A stretch of 64,000 bases of DNA from Streptomyces sp. ACA25 (GCF_028200735.1 NZ_JAQKPV010000017.1:31276-95275); one strand, 5' to 3'; shown: positions 18,065 to 27,343, numbered from the stretch's first letter. Notes: a model not told the origin generated them from the sequence alone. Numbers and translations: made by a program.

Positions 18065-19498
18065 ATGGACTCCCCGGAAGGCCCGCTCGTCATCGGTGTG
18101 GACAGCTCCACCCAGTCGACCAAAGTCCTGGTCGTGGACGCAGCGACCGGTGCGGTGGTGGCCCGCGGCCAGTCACCGCACACCGTCACCGCAGAGCACG
18201 ACAGCGACCCCGCCCAGTGGTGGGAGGCCCTCCGCCTGGCCCTGGAGCAGTGCGGCCCCGTCGTGCAGCGGGCGGCAGCGGTGTCCGTCGCAGGCCAGCA
18301 GCACGGCCTGGTGACGCTGGACGCGGACGGGCGTCCGGTGCGCAACGCGCTGCTGTGGAACGACACCCGCTCGGCACCGCAGCGCGACCGCCTGGTGGAA
18401 GCCCTCGGCGGTCCGGCTGCCTGGGCCGAGCGGACGGGCAGCGTGCCGGCGGCCTCCTTCACCGTGACGAAATGGGCCTGGCTGCGCGAGCACGAGCCTG
18501 AGGCGGCCGCCGCGACCCGGGCCGTCCGGCTGCCGCACGACTACCTCACCGGGCGGCTCACCGGCCAGGAGGTCACCGGCGGAACCACGGACCGCGGCGA
18601 CGTCTCCGGAACCGGCTGGTGGTCCTCGGCCACCGGCAGCTACGACGAGGGAATCCTCGGCCTGGCGGACCTCGACCCGGCCCTGCTCCCCCGTGTCCTG
18701 GAGGCGGGCGAGGCTGCCGGCACGGTACGCCCGGGGCTGCCGCTGCCGGAGGGCATTCTGGTCGCGCCCGGCACCGGCGACAACATGGCGGGTGCGCTGG
18801 GCCTGGGCCTGGTGCCCGGGCGTCCAGCCCTCACTCTGGGCACCTCCGGCGCCGTCTACGCCGTCTCCCGGGAGCGCCCGGCGGACCCCACCGGCATCGT
18901 CGCCGGCTTCGCCGATGCCCGGCACGACTGGCTGCCGCTGGCCTGCACCCTCAACTGCACGCTCGCCGTCGACCGGATCGCCGCGCTTCTGGGCCGGGAA
19001 CGGGAAGCAGTGGAGCCGGGCGGCGAACTGGTCGTGCTGCCCTTCCTCGACGGTGAGCGGACACCCGACCTGCCGTACGCCGGCGGGCTGTTCAGCGGCC
19101 TGCGGCACAGCACAACCGGCGGCCAGGTCCTGCAAGCCGCCTACGACGGGGCGGTCTTCGCGCTGTTGCAGGCGCTGGACCGGGTGCTCGACGAGAGCGC
19201 CGACCCCGGGGAGCCGATTCTGCTGATCGGCGGTGGAGCACAGGGCACCGCCTGGCGCGAGACGGTCCGCCGGCTCTCCGGACGGCCGGTACAGGTGCCG
19301 GTCGCCCGCGAACTCGTCGCCCTGGGGGCGGCCGCCCAGGCAGCCGGGCTGCTGCTGGGACGGGATGCGGCGGAGGTGGCCCGCGACTGGGACACTGCCG
19401 CCGGACCCGCGTACGAAGCCGTGCCGCGTGACGAGGCGGCGCTGAACCGGCTCGCCCGGACCCTCGACGCCGCCGACACGCTGCTGCGGCAGCACTGA
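18065..19498 (+). CDS. xylB: Xylulokinase
   Basis: This 477-residue FGGY-family kinase phosphorylates D-xylulose to xylulose 5-phosphate. It opens with the phosphate-binding DSSTQSTKVLVVD; SVAGQQHGLVTLD and RNALLWNDTRSAPQ carry the sugar-binding residues, followed by VAPGTGDNMAGALGLG, LGTSGAVYAVS, FLDGERTPDLPYAGG and LLIGGGAQGTAWRETV (C-terminal FGGY block). GAGAGG stands eight bases before the ATG. The ROK repressor gene follows after 15 bases, so the two form an operon divergent from xylA. Confidence 0.95.
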   Translation: MDSPEGPLVIGVDSSTQSTKVLVVDAATGAVVARGQSPHTVTAEHDSDPAQWWEALRLALEQCGPVVQRAAAVSVAGQQHGLVTLDADGRPVRNALLWNDTRSAPQRDRLVEALGGPAAWAERTGSVPAASFTVTKWAWLREHEPEAAAATRAVRLPHDYLTGRLTGQEVTGGTTDRGDVSGTGWWSSATGSYDEGILGLADLDPALLPRVLEAGEAAGTVRPGLPLPEGILVAPGTGDNMAGALGLGLVPGRPALTLGTSGAVYAVSRERPADPTGIVAGFADARHDWLPLACTLNCTLAVDRIAALLGREREAVEPGGELVVLPFLDGERTPDLPYAGGLFSGLRHSTTGGQVLQAAYDGAVFALLQALDRVLDESADPGEPILLIGGGAQGTAWRETVRRLSGRPVQVPVARELVALGAAAQAAGLLLGRDAAEVARDWDTAAGPAYEAVPRDEAALNRLARTLDAADTLLRQH

Positions 19499-19513
19499 CC
19501 CAGGAGACCGACC

Positions 19514-20740
19514 GTGGCCCAGCCCGCACCCCAGTCCCAGGCCGAGATGCGGCAGCGGAACCTCTCCCGGGTCTTGCACGCCCTGGCGGCCGAGGGGCCG
19601 CTCTCCCGGGCCACGGTCGCCACCCGAATCGGACTCACCCGGGCGGCGGTCTCCACACTGGTGGACGAGCTGCTGCGGGCCGGCCTGGTCACCGAGCAGC
19701 GGCCGGGCCGGTCCGGCACCGTCGGCCGGCCGGGCACAGCTCTGCTGCTGGCCGACCGGGGGCCGTGCGGGTTCGGCGCGGAGATCGGCGTGGACCGGCT
19801 GGCCGTCTGCGCGATGGACCTGCGCGGCGCGGTGCGTGCCCGGATCAGCAGGAGCACCCGAGGGCTGGACACCGGCCCCGAGGCCGTGCTCGGCCGGCTG
19901 GGTGAGCTGCTGCACCGGCTCATCGAGGAAGCCGCGGCGCTCGGACTCCAGCCCCACCGGGTGACGGTGGCCGTGCCCGGCCTGGTGGCCCGGAGCGCCG
20001 CCACCGTCATGCACGCTCCCAACCTCGGGTGGCGGGACGTGGATCTGGGCGGGCTGATGCCCGCCGGCCTCGGCCCGCTCACCGTGGACAACGAGGCCAA
20101 CCTCGGAGCGCTGGCGGAACTCTGGGCCGGCGGCCACTCCCCCGCACCGGACAGCTTCATCCATGTGTCGGCGGAGATCGGCATCGGTGCCGCGGTGATC
20201 GTCGACGGTGAACTGCTGCGCGGGGCCCACGGTTTCGCTGGCGAGCTCGGGCACGTGCCGGTACAGCCGGACGGCCGTGACTGCTCCTGCGGGGGGCGCG
20301 GCTGCCTCGAAACCTACGCCGGTACGGAAGCCCTGCTGCGGGCCGCCGGCGTCGACCCGGACCCCGGCGTCCGGGTCGACGCACTGAGCAGCCGCTGCAC
20401 GGAGGGCGACGCGACCGCGCTGCGGGCGGTGCGGCAGGCCGGCACCGCCCTGGGGGTGGCGCTCTCCGGAGCGGTCAACCTTCTCGATCCGCGGCAGGTG
20501 GTGGTCGGCGGGGCGCTGGCCCGTCTCGCCCCCTGGCTGCTGCCACCGCTGCGCAGCGAGCTGACGCGTCGCACGGCGGTGGCCGAGGGCGGGCGCCCCA
20601 CTCCCCTCCCCGTGACCGCCTCCCGGTTCGGCCAGGACGGGCCGCTGCTCGGCGCGGCCCACTCCGCGGTGCGCGGGGTTCTGGATGCCCCTCCGCGGCC
20701 GGCCCCGCAGGCCCGGCCCGCCGCGGCCGGGCGCCGCTGA
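19514..20740 (+). CDS. xylR: ROK-family transcriptional repressor (XylR-like)
   Basis: This 408-residue protein starts at GTG 19514 with GGAG nearby. A winged helix-turn-helix lies at about residues 12-70 (EMRQRNLSRVLHALAAEGPLSRATVATRIGL), followed by the ROK sugar-kinase fold: the glycine-rich GELLRGAHGFAGELGHVPV, and the zinc-binding CSCGGRGCLETYAG. Its position directly after xylB and opposite xylA is the standard arrangement for the xylose-responsive repressor, with xylose relieving repression. The gene symbol is given by context; the ligand is inferred. Confidence 0.88.
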   Translation: MAQPAPQSQAEMRQRNLSRVLHALAAEGPLSRATVATRIGLTRAAVSTLVDELLRAGLVTEQRPGRSGTVGRPGTALLLADRGPCGFGAEIGVDRLAVCAMDLRGAVRARISRSTRGLDTGPEAVLGRLGELLHRLIEEAAALGLQPHRVTVAVPGLVARSAATVMHAPNLGWRDVDLGGLMPAGLGPLTVDNEANLGALAELWAGGHSPAPDSFIHVSAEIGIGAAVIVDGELLRGAHGFAGELGHVPVQPDGRDCSCGGRGCLETYAGTEALLRAAGVDPDPGVRVDALSSRCTEGDATALRAVRQAGTALGVALSGAVNLLDPRQVVVGGALARLAPWLLPPLRSELTRRTAVAEGGRPTPLPVTASRFGQDGPLLGAAHSAVRGVLDAPPRPAPQARPAAAGRR

Positions 20741-20853
20741 ACTCCCGTCGGACAGTGAGCCCCCGGAGCGCAGGCGGGCACACCCCCGGTATGCGGGAAC
20801 GGCAAACCATGCGGCTCGAGCCGGGACAGAGGAACCGGCTTTAGCATGAGGCG

Positions 20854-22317
20854 ATGAACCCACTCTTCCCGGCGCTGGAGAGCGCCTCGGCAAAGCCCGC
20901 GCTGCGCTTCACCGACCGGACGCTCAGCTACGCGCGGCTCGCGGCGGTGGCGGCCCCCCTCGCGCGCCGTATCGCCGGGCAGGAGCGCGTGGCTGTCTGG
21001 GCCACCCCGACGCCGGAGACCGCGGTGGCGATCGTTGCCGCCCTGCTGGCGGGCGTGCCCGCTGTGCCGGTCAACCCGAGGACCGGCGAGCGGGAACTGG
21101 ACCACCTGGTGCTGGACAGCTCCCCCGGCCTGGTGCTGGCCGGTCCCCGGGACACGCTCCCCGGCGCCCTCACCGTGTTCCCACGGCTCGATGCGGCGCT
21201 GCCTCCCGAGGGAACCGGCCCAGGGGAGCAGGAGCCGGCTGAACCAATCCCGCCGGACACCTTCGATCCGGAAAGCCCGGCGCTGGTCATTTACACCTCC
21301 GGCACCACCGGTCCGCCCAAGGGCGTGGTCCTCTCCCGCCGGGCGGTCACCGCCACGCTGGACACCCTGGCCGAGGCCTGGCACTGGACCGGCGAGGACG
21401 TCGTCGTGCACGCGCTCCCGCTGTTCCACGTGCACGGTCTGGTGCTGGGCACCCTTGGCCCGCTGCGGCTCGGCGGCACCGTGCACCACCTGGGCCGGTT
21501 CTCCCCCGCCGCCGCCGCCGAGGCACTCGGCGGAGAGGGCACCGCGCTGTTCGCGGTGCCCACGATGTACCACCGGCTCGCCGAGGCGCTGGAGGAGGAT
21601 CCCGGTCTCGCCCGCCCGCTGGCCGGGGCCCGGCTCCTCGTCTCGGGCTCCGCGCCGCTGCCACTGCCCGACCTGCGGCGGATCGAGGAGGCGACCGGCC
21701 GCCGCGTCATCGAGCGGTACGGCATGAGCGAGACGCTGATGAACACCAGCGTGCGCCCGGACGGCCCGCCTGCCCCGGGCACGGTGGGCGTGCCGTTGCC
21801 GGGGGTGCAGGTGCGGCTGGTGGACGATGCCGGGACACCGCTGCCGCCTGGAGAAGCCGCATCCCCCGGTGAGATCCAGGTCCGCGGGCCGAACCTGTTC
21901 ACCGAGTACCTCAACCAGCCGGAAGCGACCGAGGCCGCGTTCACCGAGGGCTGGTTCCGCACCGGTGACCTGGCGACCCGGGACGCCACGGGGAACTACC
22001 GGATCATCGGACGTCGCTCCACCGACCTGATCAAGAGCGGAGGCCACCGCATCGGCGCCGGGGAGATCGAGAACGCGCTGCTGGACCATCCGGGGGTGGC
22101 GGAGGCGGCCGTCACCGGAGAGCCGGACCCCGACCTGGGGGAACGGATCGTCGCCTGGGTGGTGCTGCGCGCCTCCGCCGGGCCGGTTACCGAGCAGGAG
22201 CTCACCGCGCACATCGCGGGGCAGCTCGCGCCGCACAAACGGCCCCGGACCGTCCGGTTCCGCGACTCGCTGCCCCGCAACGACCTGGGGAAGCTCCTGA
22301 AACGGGAACTGCGGTGA
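20854..22317 (+). CDS. matB: Malonyl-CoA ligase (malonyl-CoA synthetase)
   Basis: A 487-residue ANL-superfamily acyl-CoA synthetase. Motifs in order: YTSGTTGPPKGVVLSRRA (P-loop), ALPLFHVHGLVLGTLGPLRLGG, GSAPLPLPDLRRI, RYGMSETLMNTSV (A5) and WFRTGDLATRD, then a C-terminal NDLGKLLKREL with the catalytic Lys. The sequence follows S. coelicolor MatB as I recall it almost throughout, including ESP-like VRGPNLFTEYLNQPEAT. It makes malonyl-CoA, and often methylmalonyl-CoA, from the free diacid, which can feed polyketide synthesis. Its stop overlaps the next start by four bases. Confidence 0.88.
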   Translation: MNPLFPALESASAKPALRFTDRTLSYARLAAVAAPLARRIAGQERVAVWATPTPETAVAIVAALLAGVPAVPVNPRTGERELDHLVLDSSPGLVLAGPRDTLPGALTVFPRLDAALPPEGTGPGEQEPAEPIPPDTFDPESPALVIYTSGTTGPPKGVVLSRRAVTATLDTLAEAWHWTGEDVVVHALPLFHVHGLVLGTLGPLRLGGTVHHLGRFSPAAAAEALGGEGTALFAVPTMYHRLAEALEEDPGLARPLAGARLLVSGSAPLPLPDLRRIEEATGRRVIERYGMSETLMNTSVRPDGPPAPGTVGVPLPGVQVRLVDDAGTPLPPGEAASPGEIQVRGPNLFTEYLNQPEATEAAFTEGWFRTGDLATRDATGNYRIIGRRSTDLIKSGGHRIGAGEIENALLDHPGVAEAAVTGEPDPDLGERIVAWVVLRASAGPVTEQELTAHIAGQLAPHKRPRTVRFRDSLPRNDLGKLLKRELR

Positions 22318-23681
22318 CCGGCGTCACCGGGCAGGCCCCGGCCCGGGCGCTCATCGCGTCGGTCACCGACACGTTCTCCGAGCTCCCCGTAACCCCCGCG
22401 CCACAGGGCCCTGACGGCCCCATCGGCTGGACGGGTTATGACGCGGCCCGCGCCCGAGCGCGGGAGCGTACCGGCGAGAGCGAGTCCGTGGTCTGCGGTA
22501 TCGGGCGCACCGGCGGCACCGAGGCGGTGCTGATCGCCTTCGAGTTCGGGTTCCTCGGCGGCTCCCTCGGCGAGCGCACCGGTGACCGCGTCGAGAACGC
22601 CTTCGTCACCGCAAGGGATCTTTCGCTGCCCGTGGTCTCCCTGCTCGCCACCGGTGGCAGCCGGATGCAGGAGGGGATGCGGGCGCTGCGACAGCTGCAG
22701 CGCCTCACCCGGCAGTGCGTCCTGCTGGCAGCTGCCGGACTGCCGCACCTGGCCGTCCTGAGCGGCCCGGTCACCGGCGGCGGCTGGGCCACCCTGGGAG
22801 CCGGCGCGGACGTGCGGCTGGCCCTGCCAGGCGCGCAGATCGGCTTCGCCGGTTCCCGGGTACGGCCCGCCGGGGAGGACCCTGCCGCCTACACGGCCGA
22901 GGGGCAGCTGGCGGCCGGCCGGATCGACGGGATCGTGCCGCCCGAACGGCTGCGAGGCACCGTCAGGCAGTGGCTGCACCTGCTCACCCGCCCCGCGCAC
23001 ACCGCGGCGGAGCCACCGCACGCGCTGGGCTCCGCGGAACCGCCGGCGAACGGCTGGGAGGCCGTCCGGCGGACCCGGGCACCGCAGCGGCCCCGGGCCG
23101 GCGCCTACCTCGACGCTTACTTCACCAGCCGCGAGGAGCTGCACAGCGTCGACCCGGGCATGCGGTGCGGTTTCGGCAGCCGGGACGGGCGGACCGTCGC
23201 CTACGCGGCACAGTTGGGCACCGCAACCAGGCCCGTCGGCTTCCGGCTGGCCGCCCGGCTGATCCGGCTCGCGGGCCGGCTGTCGGTGCCGGTGCTGACG
23301 CTGGTGGACACCCCCGGAGCGGCGAATGACGCGGTGGCCGAACGGGACGGGGCGGGCGCGGCCATCGCCGAGACCTTTGCGGCGGTGGCCGCGTCCCCGG
23401 TGCCGGTGACCACGCTGCTGATCGGCGAGGGCGGATCGGGCGGGGCGCTGGCGCTGTCCTCCCCCGACCGCACCTGGGCGGTGCCCGGAAGCTACTTTTC
23501 GGTGATCGCCCCGGAACCGGCGGTGGCCATCCTCAAGCGCGGGCCGGAGGAGGTTCCCGCGACCGCCGGACAGCTGCGGCTCCGCCCGCAGGACCTGCTG
23601 GAAATCGGCGCCGTCCGGGGGATCGTGCCCCACGGGCCCGCCGCGGGTCCCCCGGACTCAGCCGGCCGGCCCGAGGGCTGA
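22314..23681 (+). CDS. Acetyl-CoA carboxylase carboxyltransferase-like protein
   Basis: This 455-residue biotin-dependent carboxyltransferase-family protein starts at GTG 22314 inside the matB stop. It has two crotonase-like halves: the first with LLATGGSRMQEGMRALRQ and SGPVTGGGWATLGAGADVRLA, the second with LTLVDTPGAANDAVAERDGAG and IGEGGSGGALALSS. Acyl-CoA-binding glycines are conserved in both. It lacks the zinc ribbon of E. coli AccD. As in S. coelicolor, it is paired with matB, which implies a shared malonate/malonyl-CoA function, but the exact acyl substrate is unknown. Confidence 0.8.
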   Translation: MTGVTGQAPARALIASVTDTFSELPVTPAPQGPDGPIGWTGYDAARARARERTGESESVVCGIGRTGGTEAVLIAFEFGFLGGSLGERTGDRVENAFVTARDLSLPVVSLLATGGSRMQEGMRALRQLQRLTRQCVLLAAAGLPHLAVLSGPVTGGGWATLGAGADVRLALPGAQIGFAGSRVRPAGEDPAAYTAEGQLAAGRIDGIVPPERLRGTVRQWLHLLTRPAHTAAEPPHALGSAEPPANGWEAVRRTRAPQRPRAGAYLDAYFTSREELHSVDPGMRCGFGSRDGRTVAYAAQLGTATRPVGFRLAARLIRLAGRLSVPVLTLVDTPGAANDAVAERDGAGAAIAETFAAVAASPVPVTTLLIGEGGSGGALALSSPDRTWAVPGSYFSVIAPEPAVAILKRGPEEVPATAGQLRLRPQDLLEIGAVRGIVPHGPAAGPPDSAGRPEG

Positions 23682-23695
23682 ACGGGACACCGAAC

Positions 23696-23715
23696 CGGAC
23701 GGCCCGGGCCGTCCG
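23696..23715. terminator. Palindrome between convergent carboxyltransferase and ABC genes
   Basis: CGGACGGCCC and its exact complement form a 20-base perfect palindrome in the 61-base gap between two convergent genes. It could act as a two-way terminator, although a stem with no loop bases would need fraying to fold. Confidence 0.45.
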
Positions 23716-23742
23716 CCGGGACGCGCGGAAGGGCGGCCGGGG

Positions 23743-24453
23743 TCAGGGGTCGGCAGGGTACTCCAGCACCCGGTCGCACCAGCGGTGCAGCAGGACCCGG
23801 TCGTGGCCGACGGCGAGCAGCGCCGCGCCGGTCTCGCGCCGGTAGTCCTCCACGACACCGACCAGGGCGGCCGTGGTCGAGGCGTCGAGCATCGCCGTCA
23901 TCTCGTCACAGATGAGCAGCCGCGGCCCGAGCATCAGGGCCCGGGCCAGGCAGGCGCGCTGGAGCTGCCCGTCGCTGACCTCGTGCGGGCGGCGGCCGAG
24001 CAGCTCGGCGCCCAGCCCGACGCGTGAGGCCAGTGCCTCCGGCTGACCGTCCGGGGCACCGGGGCGGCCGGTGGCGCGCAGTGGTTCGGCGATCAGTTCG
24101 CTCAGGGTGAGCCGGGGGTCGGCGGCGAGCCGCGGCTGCTGGAAGACGACGCCGACCCGGGTGCGCAGCTCGCGCGGGGCGCGGTACCGGAATCCGTGAA
24201 CGGACGTGCCACCCAGGTGGACAGTGCCGGAACGGGGGCGGTGCAGCAGGGCCGCCACCCTGGCCAGCGTCGATTTCCCGCAGCCGCTGGGGCCGGCCAG
24301 CCCTACTGCCTCGCCGGACACCACGGTGAGGGAGACGCCGCGGACCACCGGGGGGTGCCGTTCGTATCCCGCGGTGATCTCCCGCAGTTCCAGCTCAGGA
24401 TTTCCGCCTCCGCCGGTGGCGGATTCCCTGGCGGCCGGGAACACCTCAGGCAT
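23743..24453 (-). CDS. Nickel/peptide ABC transporter ATPase, second subunit (NikE/DppF-like)
   Basis: This 236-residue ATPase starts at ATG 24453, overlapping the preceding gene by eight bases. Motifs: Walker A GPSGCGKST, Q-loop VGVVFQQPRLA, a variant signature VSDGQLQRACLARAL and Walker B LLICDEMTAMLD, with GHDRVLLHRW for the switch. The usual LSGGQ reads VSDGQ, as in many nickel/peptide ATPases. It is the last gene of the five-gene operon starting at 28947 and should power import together with the larger ATPase. Confidence 0.88.
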   Translation of the reverse strand: MPEVFPAARESATGGGGNPELELREITAGYERHPPVVRGVSLTVVSGEAVGLAGPSGCGKSTLARVAALLHRPRSGTVHLGGTSVHGFRYRAPRELRTRVGVVFQQPRLAADPRLTLSELIAEPLRATGRPGAPDGQPEALASRVGLGAELLGRRPHEVSDGQLQRACLARALMLGPRLLICDEMTAMLDASTTAALVGVVEDYRRETGAALLAVGHDRVLLHRWCDRVLEYPADP

Positions 24454-25399
24454 GGGTGACCCCTTCCAGCGCGTGGTGACAGGCTGTGCCGCCGGTGAGG
24501 ACGGGCTGGGCGGCGCAGGCCCGGGTGGCCCGGTCGCAGCGGGGGGCGAAGGCGCAGCCCGCGGGGAGGGAACCCAGCTCCGGGGGCTGCCCCGGGATGG
24601 GGGTGAAGGCCCGTTCGGGGAGGGCGTCGAGCAGTCCTCGGGCATAGGGGTGGCGCGGTCCGCGCCGGCCGAAGAACGTATCCGACCTGGCCAGTTCGAC
24701 GATCCGTCCGGCATACATCACGGCGACCCGGTCAGCGATCCGTTCGGCGGCGGCCAGGTCATGCGTGATCATCAGCAGCGCGCGGCCGTCGCCGGTGTGC
24801 CGGCGCAGCTCGTCCACCGTGCGGTCGACGAGGTCGCGGTCGAGTCCGGTGGTGGGCTCGTCGGCCAGGAGCAGCGGAGCGTCACCCACCAGAGCCAGGG
24901 CGGTGGCGGCCCGCTGGGCGAGGCCGCCGGAGAGCTGGTGGGGGTAGCGGTCGAGGTGGCCGGCCGGGAAGGAGGACCGGGCGGCGGCCCGTTCGGCGGC
25001 GGCGCGCAGTCCGGACCGGGGTGTGCCGGTGAGTTCCCGGACGGTCTCCTCCAGTTGGGACCGCACGGTGCGCACCGGCGTGAGGTGGGCGGCCGGGCTC
25101 TGCGGGACCAGTCCGATGCGCCGGCCCCGTACGGTGCGCGCCAGGGTGGCTTCATCCGCGGCGAGCAGGTCCAGGCCGCTGAGCCGAGCGCTGCCGCGGG
25201 TCTGTGCGTTGGCCGGGAGGAGGCCGAGCAACGCGGAGGCCAGCACCGACTTGCCGCAGCCGCTCTCGCCCACCAGGGCCAGGCACTCCCCCGCCGCGAG
25301 TCCGAAGGAGACGTCGCTGACGGCCGCGATGTGCCGGCGGCCGCGCATCCGGAACCGCACGGACAGCCCTCGCACGGTCAGCAGCTCGTCCTCGTTCAC
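24446..25399 (-). CDS. Nickel/peptide ABC transporter ATPase, first subunit (NikD/DppD-like)
   Basis: A 317-residue ATPase from GTG 25399 (VNEDELLTVRGLSVRF), sharing GTGA with the end of the permease gene. Motifs: GESGCGKSVLA, RIGLVPQSPAAHL, QLSGGLAQRAATALAL, LLLADEPTTGLD and ITHDLAAAERIAD. The C-terminus has the oligopeptide/nickel-transporter tail LPAGCAFAPRCDRATRAC. Together with the shorter ATPase it should form the heterodimer energising the two permeases encoded just upstream. Confidence 0.9.
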   Translation of the reverse strand: MNEDELLTVRGLSVRFRMRGRRHIAAVSDVSFGLAAGECLALVGESGCGKSVLASALLGLLPANAQTRGSARLSGLDLLAADEATLARTVRGRRIGLVPQSPAAHLTPVRTVRSQLEETVRELTGTPRSGLRAAAERAAARSSFPAGHLDRYPHQLSGGLAQRAATALALVGDAPLLLADEPTTGLDRDLVDRTVDELRRHTGDGRALLMITHDLAAAERIADRVAVMYAGRIVELARSDTFFGRRGPRHPYARGLLDALPERAFTPIPGQPPELGSLPAGCAFAPRCDRATRACAAQPVLTGGTACHHALEGVTHA

Positions 25400-26334
25400 A
25401 GCATCAGCTCCGATCGGCGGCGCGGGTTGATCCGCTCGCGCCAGGCGCCGGCGAGGCCGGCGATGGCGAGAGTGGGGATCACGATGAACAGACCGGGGAA
25501 GAGCGCGGGCCACCAGTCCCCGGCCAGCAGCGAGCCCCGGGCGGCGTTGATCATGGTGCCGAGGCTCGCCTGGTGGGCGGGGATGCCCAGGCCGAGGAAG
25601 GACAGCGCCGACTCGTGCCAGATGGCATGCGGAACCATCAGCACCGCGGCCAGCCCAGCGTGCGGGAGGACGCCCGGCAGCAGGTGCCGGAGACCGACCC
25701 GCAGCCGGGAGGCCCCGCCCGAGATGGCGGCGTCCACGTAGGGGCGGGTGCGCAGGGAGAGGATTTCGGAGCGCACGATGCGGGCGGTGGACACCCAGTG
25801 CGTGAGGCCTACGGACACCACGACCGGCCAGATCCCGGGCCGGAACATGGCGACGATGAAGATGCCCATCAGCAGGTGCGGAACGGAGGTGAACACGTCG
25901 ACCAGCCGCATGACGACGCGGTCCGTGCGGCCGCCCAGGGTGGCGGCGGCGGTGCCGACCGCCAGCCCGAGAAGGGTGGCGACGACGGCGGCGACAACAC
26001 CGACGAGGAGCGAGACACGCAGCCCGTAGACGGAGCGCAGCAGCAGGTCGCGTCCCAGGTCATCGGTACCGAAGGGGTGTGCGAGGGACGGCGGCAGGAG
26101 CTTGTCGCCCAGGTGCACCGCCTGCTGGTCGAGCGGGAACAGCAAGGGCACCAGGAGCACGGCCAGGACCATGGCCGCGATCAGGACGGCCGAGGTGCGG
26201 ACCCGGAGGGTGCGGGTGCTGCGCCGCGCTGTGTCACGGGAACGCCAGGGTGATCCCTGGTCCGCTGTTCCGGTGGCGGGCCCGGGAGGCGGGACGTGGG
26301 GGTGCTGCGGGGAGCGGTCGGTGGGTGCGGCCAT
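25396..26334 (-). CDS. Nickel/peptide ABC transporter permease (NikC/DppC-like)
   Basis: This 312-residue inner-membrane permease has an N-terminal cytoplasmic extension rich in Pro, six predicted helices starting at about residue 48 (SAVLIAAMVLAVLLVPLLF), HPFGTDDLGRDLLLRSVYGLRVSLLVG (the DppC hallmark) and the ATPase-contact loop VDAAISGGASRLRVGLRHLLPGVLP. It follows the other permease with only four bases between stop and start, in a tightly packed operon. Confidence 0.9.
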   Translation of the reverse strand: MAAPTDRSPQHPHVPPPGPATGTADQGSPWRSRDTARRSTRTLRVRTSAVLIAAMVLAVLLVPLLFPLDQQAVHLGDKLLPPSLAHPFGTDDLGRDLLLRSVYGLRVSLLVGVVAAVVATLLGLAVGTAAATLGGRTDRVVMRLVDVFTSVPHLLMGIFIVAMFRPGIWPVVVSVGLTHWVSTARIVRSEILSLRTRPYVDAAISGGASRLRVGLRHLLPGVLPHAGLAAVLMVPHAIWHESALSFLGLGIPAHQASLGTMINAARGSLLAGDWWPALFPGLFIVIPTLAIAGLAGAWRERINPRRRSELML

Positions 26335-26338
26335 GGCG

Positions 26339-27343
26339 TCACATCTCGTCGTGGTCGACCCGGGGGTCGGCCAGTCCGTACATCAGGTCGGCGAACAGGT
26401 TCCCGGCGAGCACGGCGAGCGCGCTGAGCACGGTCAGCGTCGCGAGCAGCGGGAAGTCGGTGGAAGTGGCGGCCCCTACGGTGGCGGAGGCGATGCCGGG
26501 CCAGCTGAAGACCGTCTCCACCAGCAGCGCGCCGGTGATCAGCTCCGGGACCCGGGTACCGATGAGGGTGAGCACGGGCAGCAGGCCGGAGCGTAGGGCG
26601 TGGCCGAGGAGCACGGTCCGTTCTCCGGTGCCGCGGGCTCTCGCTCCACGCACCGGGTCCTCCCGCAGGGCGTCCCCGACCCCCTGGCGGGCGTAGAGGA
26701 CGAACCAGGGAAGCTGGGACGCGGCGAGCACGGTGGCGGGCAGGATCAGGTGACGCAGCAGGGAGCCGGCGGTGACGGTGTCACTGCCGAGTTCGGTGAG
26801 GCCACCGGCGGGCAGGAGGCCGAACTGGACGGCGAACAGCCAGATGGCGAGCAGTCCGACCCAGAACGGCGGGGCGGCTTCCAGTACGTAGGACGTGGAG
26901 GTCGCGAAGCGGTCGAGCGGGCCGCCCGGGCGCCGGGCGGCGGCCACGCCCAGCGCGGTGCCCACGAGCAGCGCGAGGGCGAAGGCGACCCCGCACAGCA
27001 GCACGGACCAGCCGAGCCGCTCGGTGATGACCTGGGTGACGGGCTGGCGCAGCGACTGGGAGTGCCCGAGCTCGCCGGTCAGGGCCGAGCCGAGCCACTG
27101 CCACCACTGCTCGACGAAGGAGCCGGTGCCCGCGAGGTTCTGCCGCAGCTGGTCCAGGGTTTCCTGGGAGGCCCCGACGGCGTCGGCTCCGGCGTACTGG
27201 CGTACGGGGTCGAAGGGGGAGGCGGCAGCGATCGCGAACAGCCCCAGGGTCACGGCCGCCAGCACCGGGACGGCGGCCAGCAGCCGCCGTCCCGTGAGGC
27301 GGCCCATCGGGGCCCAGGGCAGCCCGGCGAGTCGCCGGGTCAT
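26339..27343 (-). CDS. Nickel/peptide ABC transporter permease (NikB/DppB-like)
   Basis: This 334-residue permease starts at ATG 27343, overlapping the binding-protein stop (ATGA); ATG 27307 is a possible later start. Features are the N-terminal GRRLLAAVPVLAAVTLGLFAI helix, FVEQWWQWLGSALTGELGHSQSLRQPV in the first external loop (typical of DppB/NikB), and the ATPase-contact region GDALREDPVRGARARGTGERTVLLGHALRSGLLPVLT. It partners with the next permease gene. Confidence 0.9.
   Translation of the reverse strand: MTRRLAGLPWAPMGRLTGRRLLAAVPVLAAVTLGLFAIAAASPFDPVRQYAGADAVGASQETLDQLRQNLAGTGSFVEQWWQWLGSALTGELGHSQSLRQPVTQVITERLGWSVLLCGVAFALALLVGTALGVAAARRPGGPLDRFATSTSYVLEAAPPFWVGLLAIWLFAVQFGLLPAGGLTELGSDTVTAGSLLRHLILPATVLAASQLPWFVLYARQGVGDALREDPVRGARARGTGERTVLLGHALRSGLLPVLTLIGTRVPELITGALLVETVFSWPGIASATVGAATSTDFPLLATLTVLSALAVLAGNLFADLMYGLADPRVDHDEM

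Noticed and set aside
18173..20893. 906-codon minus-strand frame opposite xylB and the ROK gene
   Set aside because: The plus strand has two clear enzymes/regulators with all motifs; the antisense translation is Arg/Gly/Pro-rich noise.
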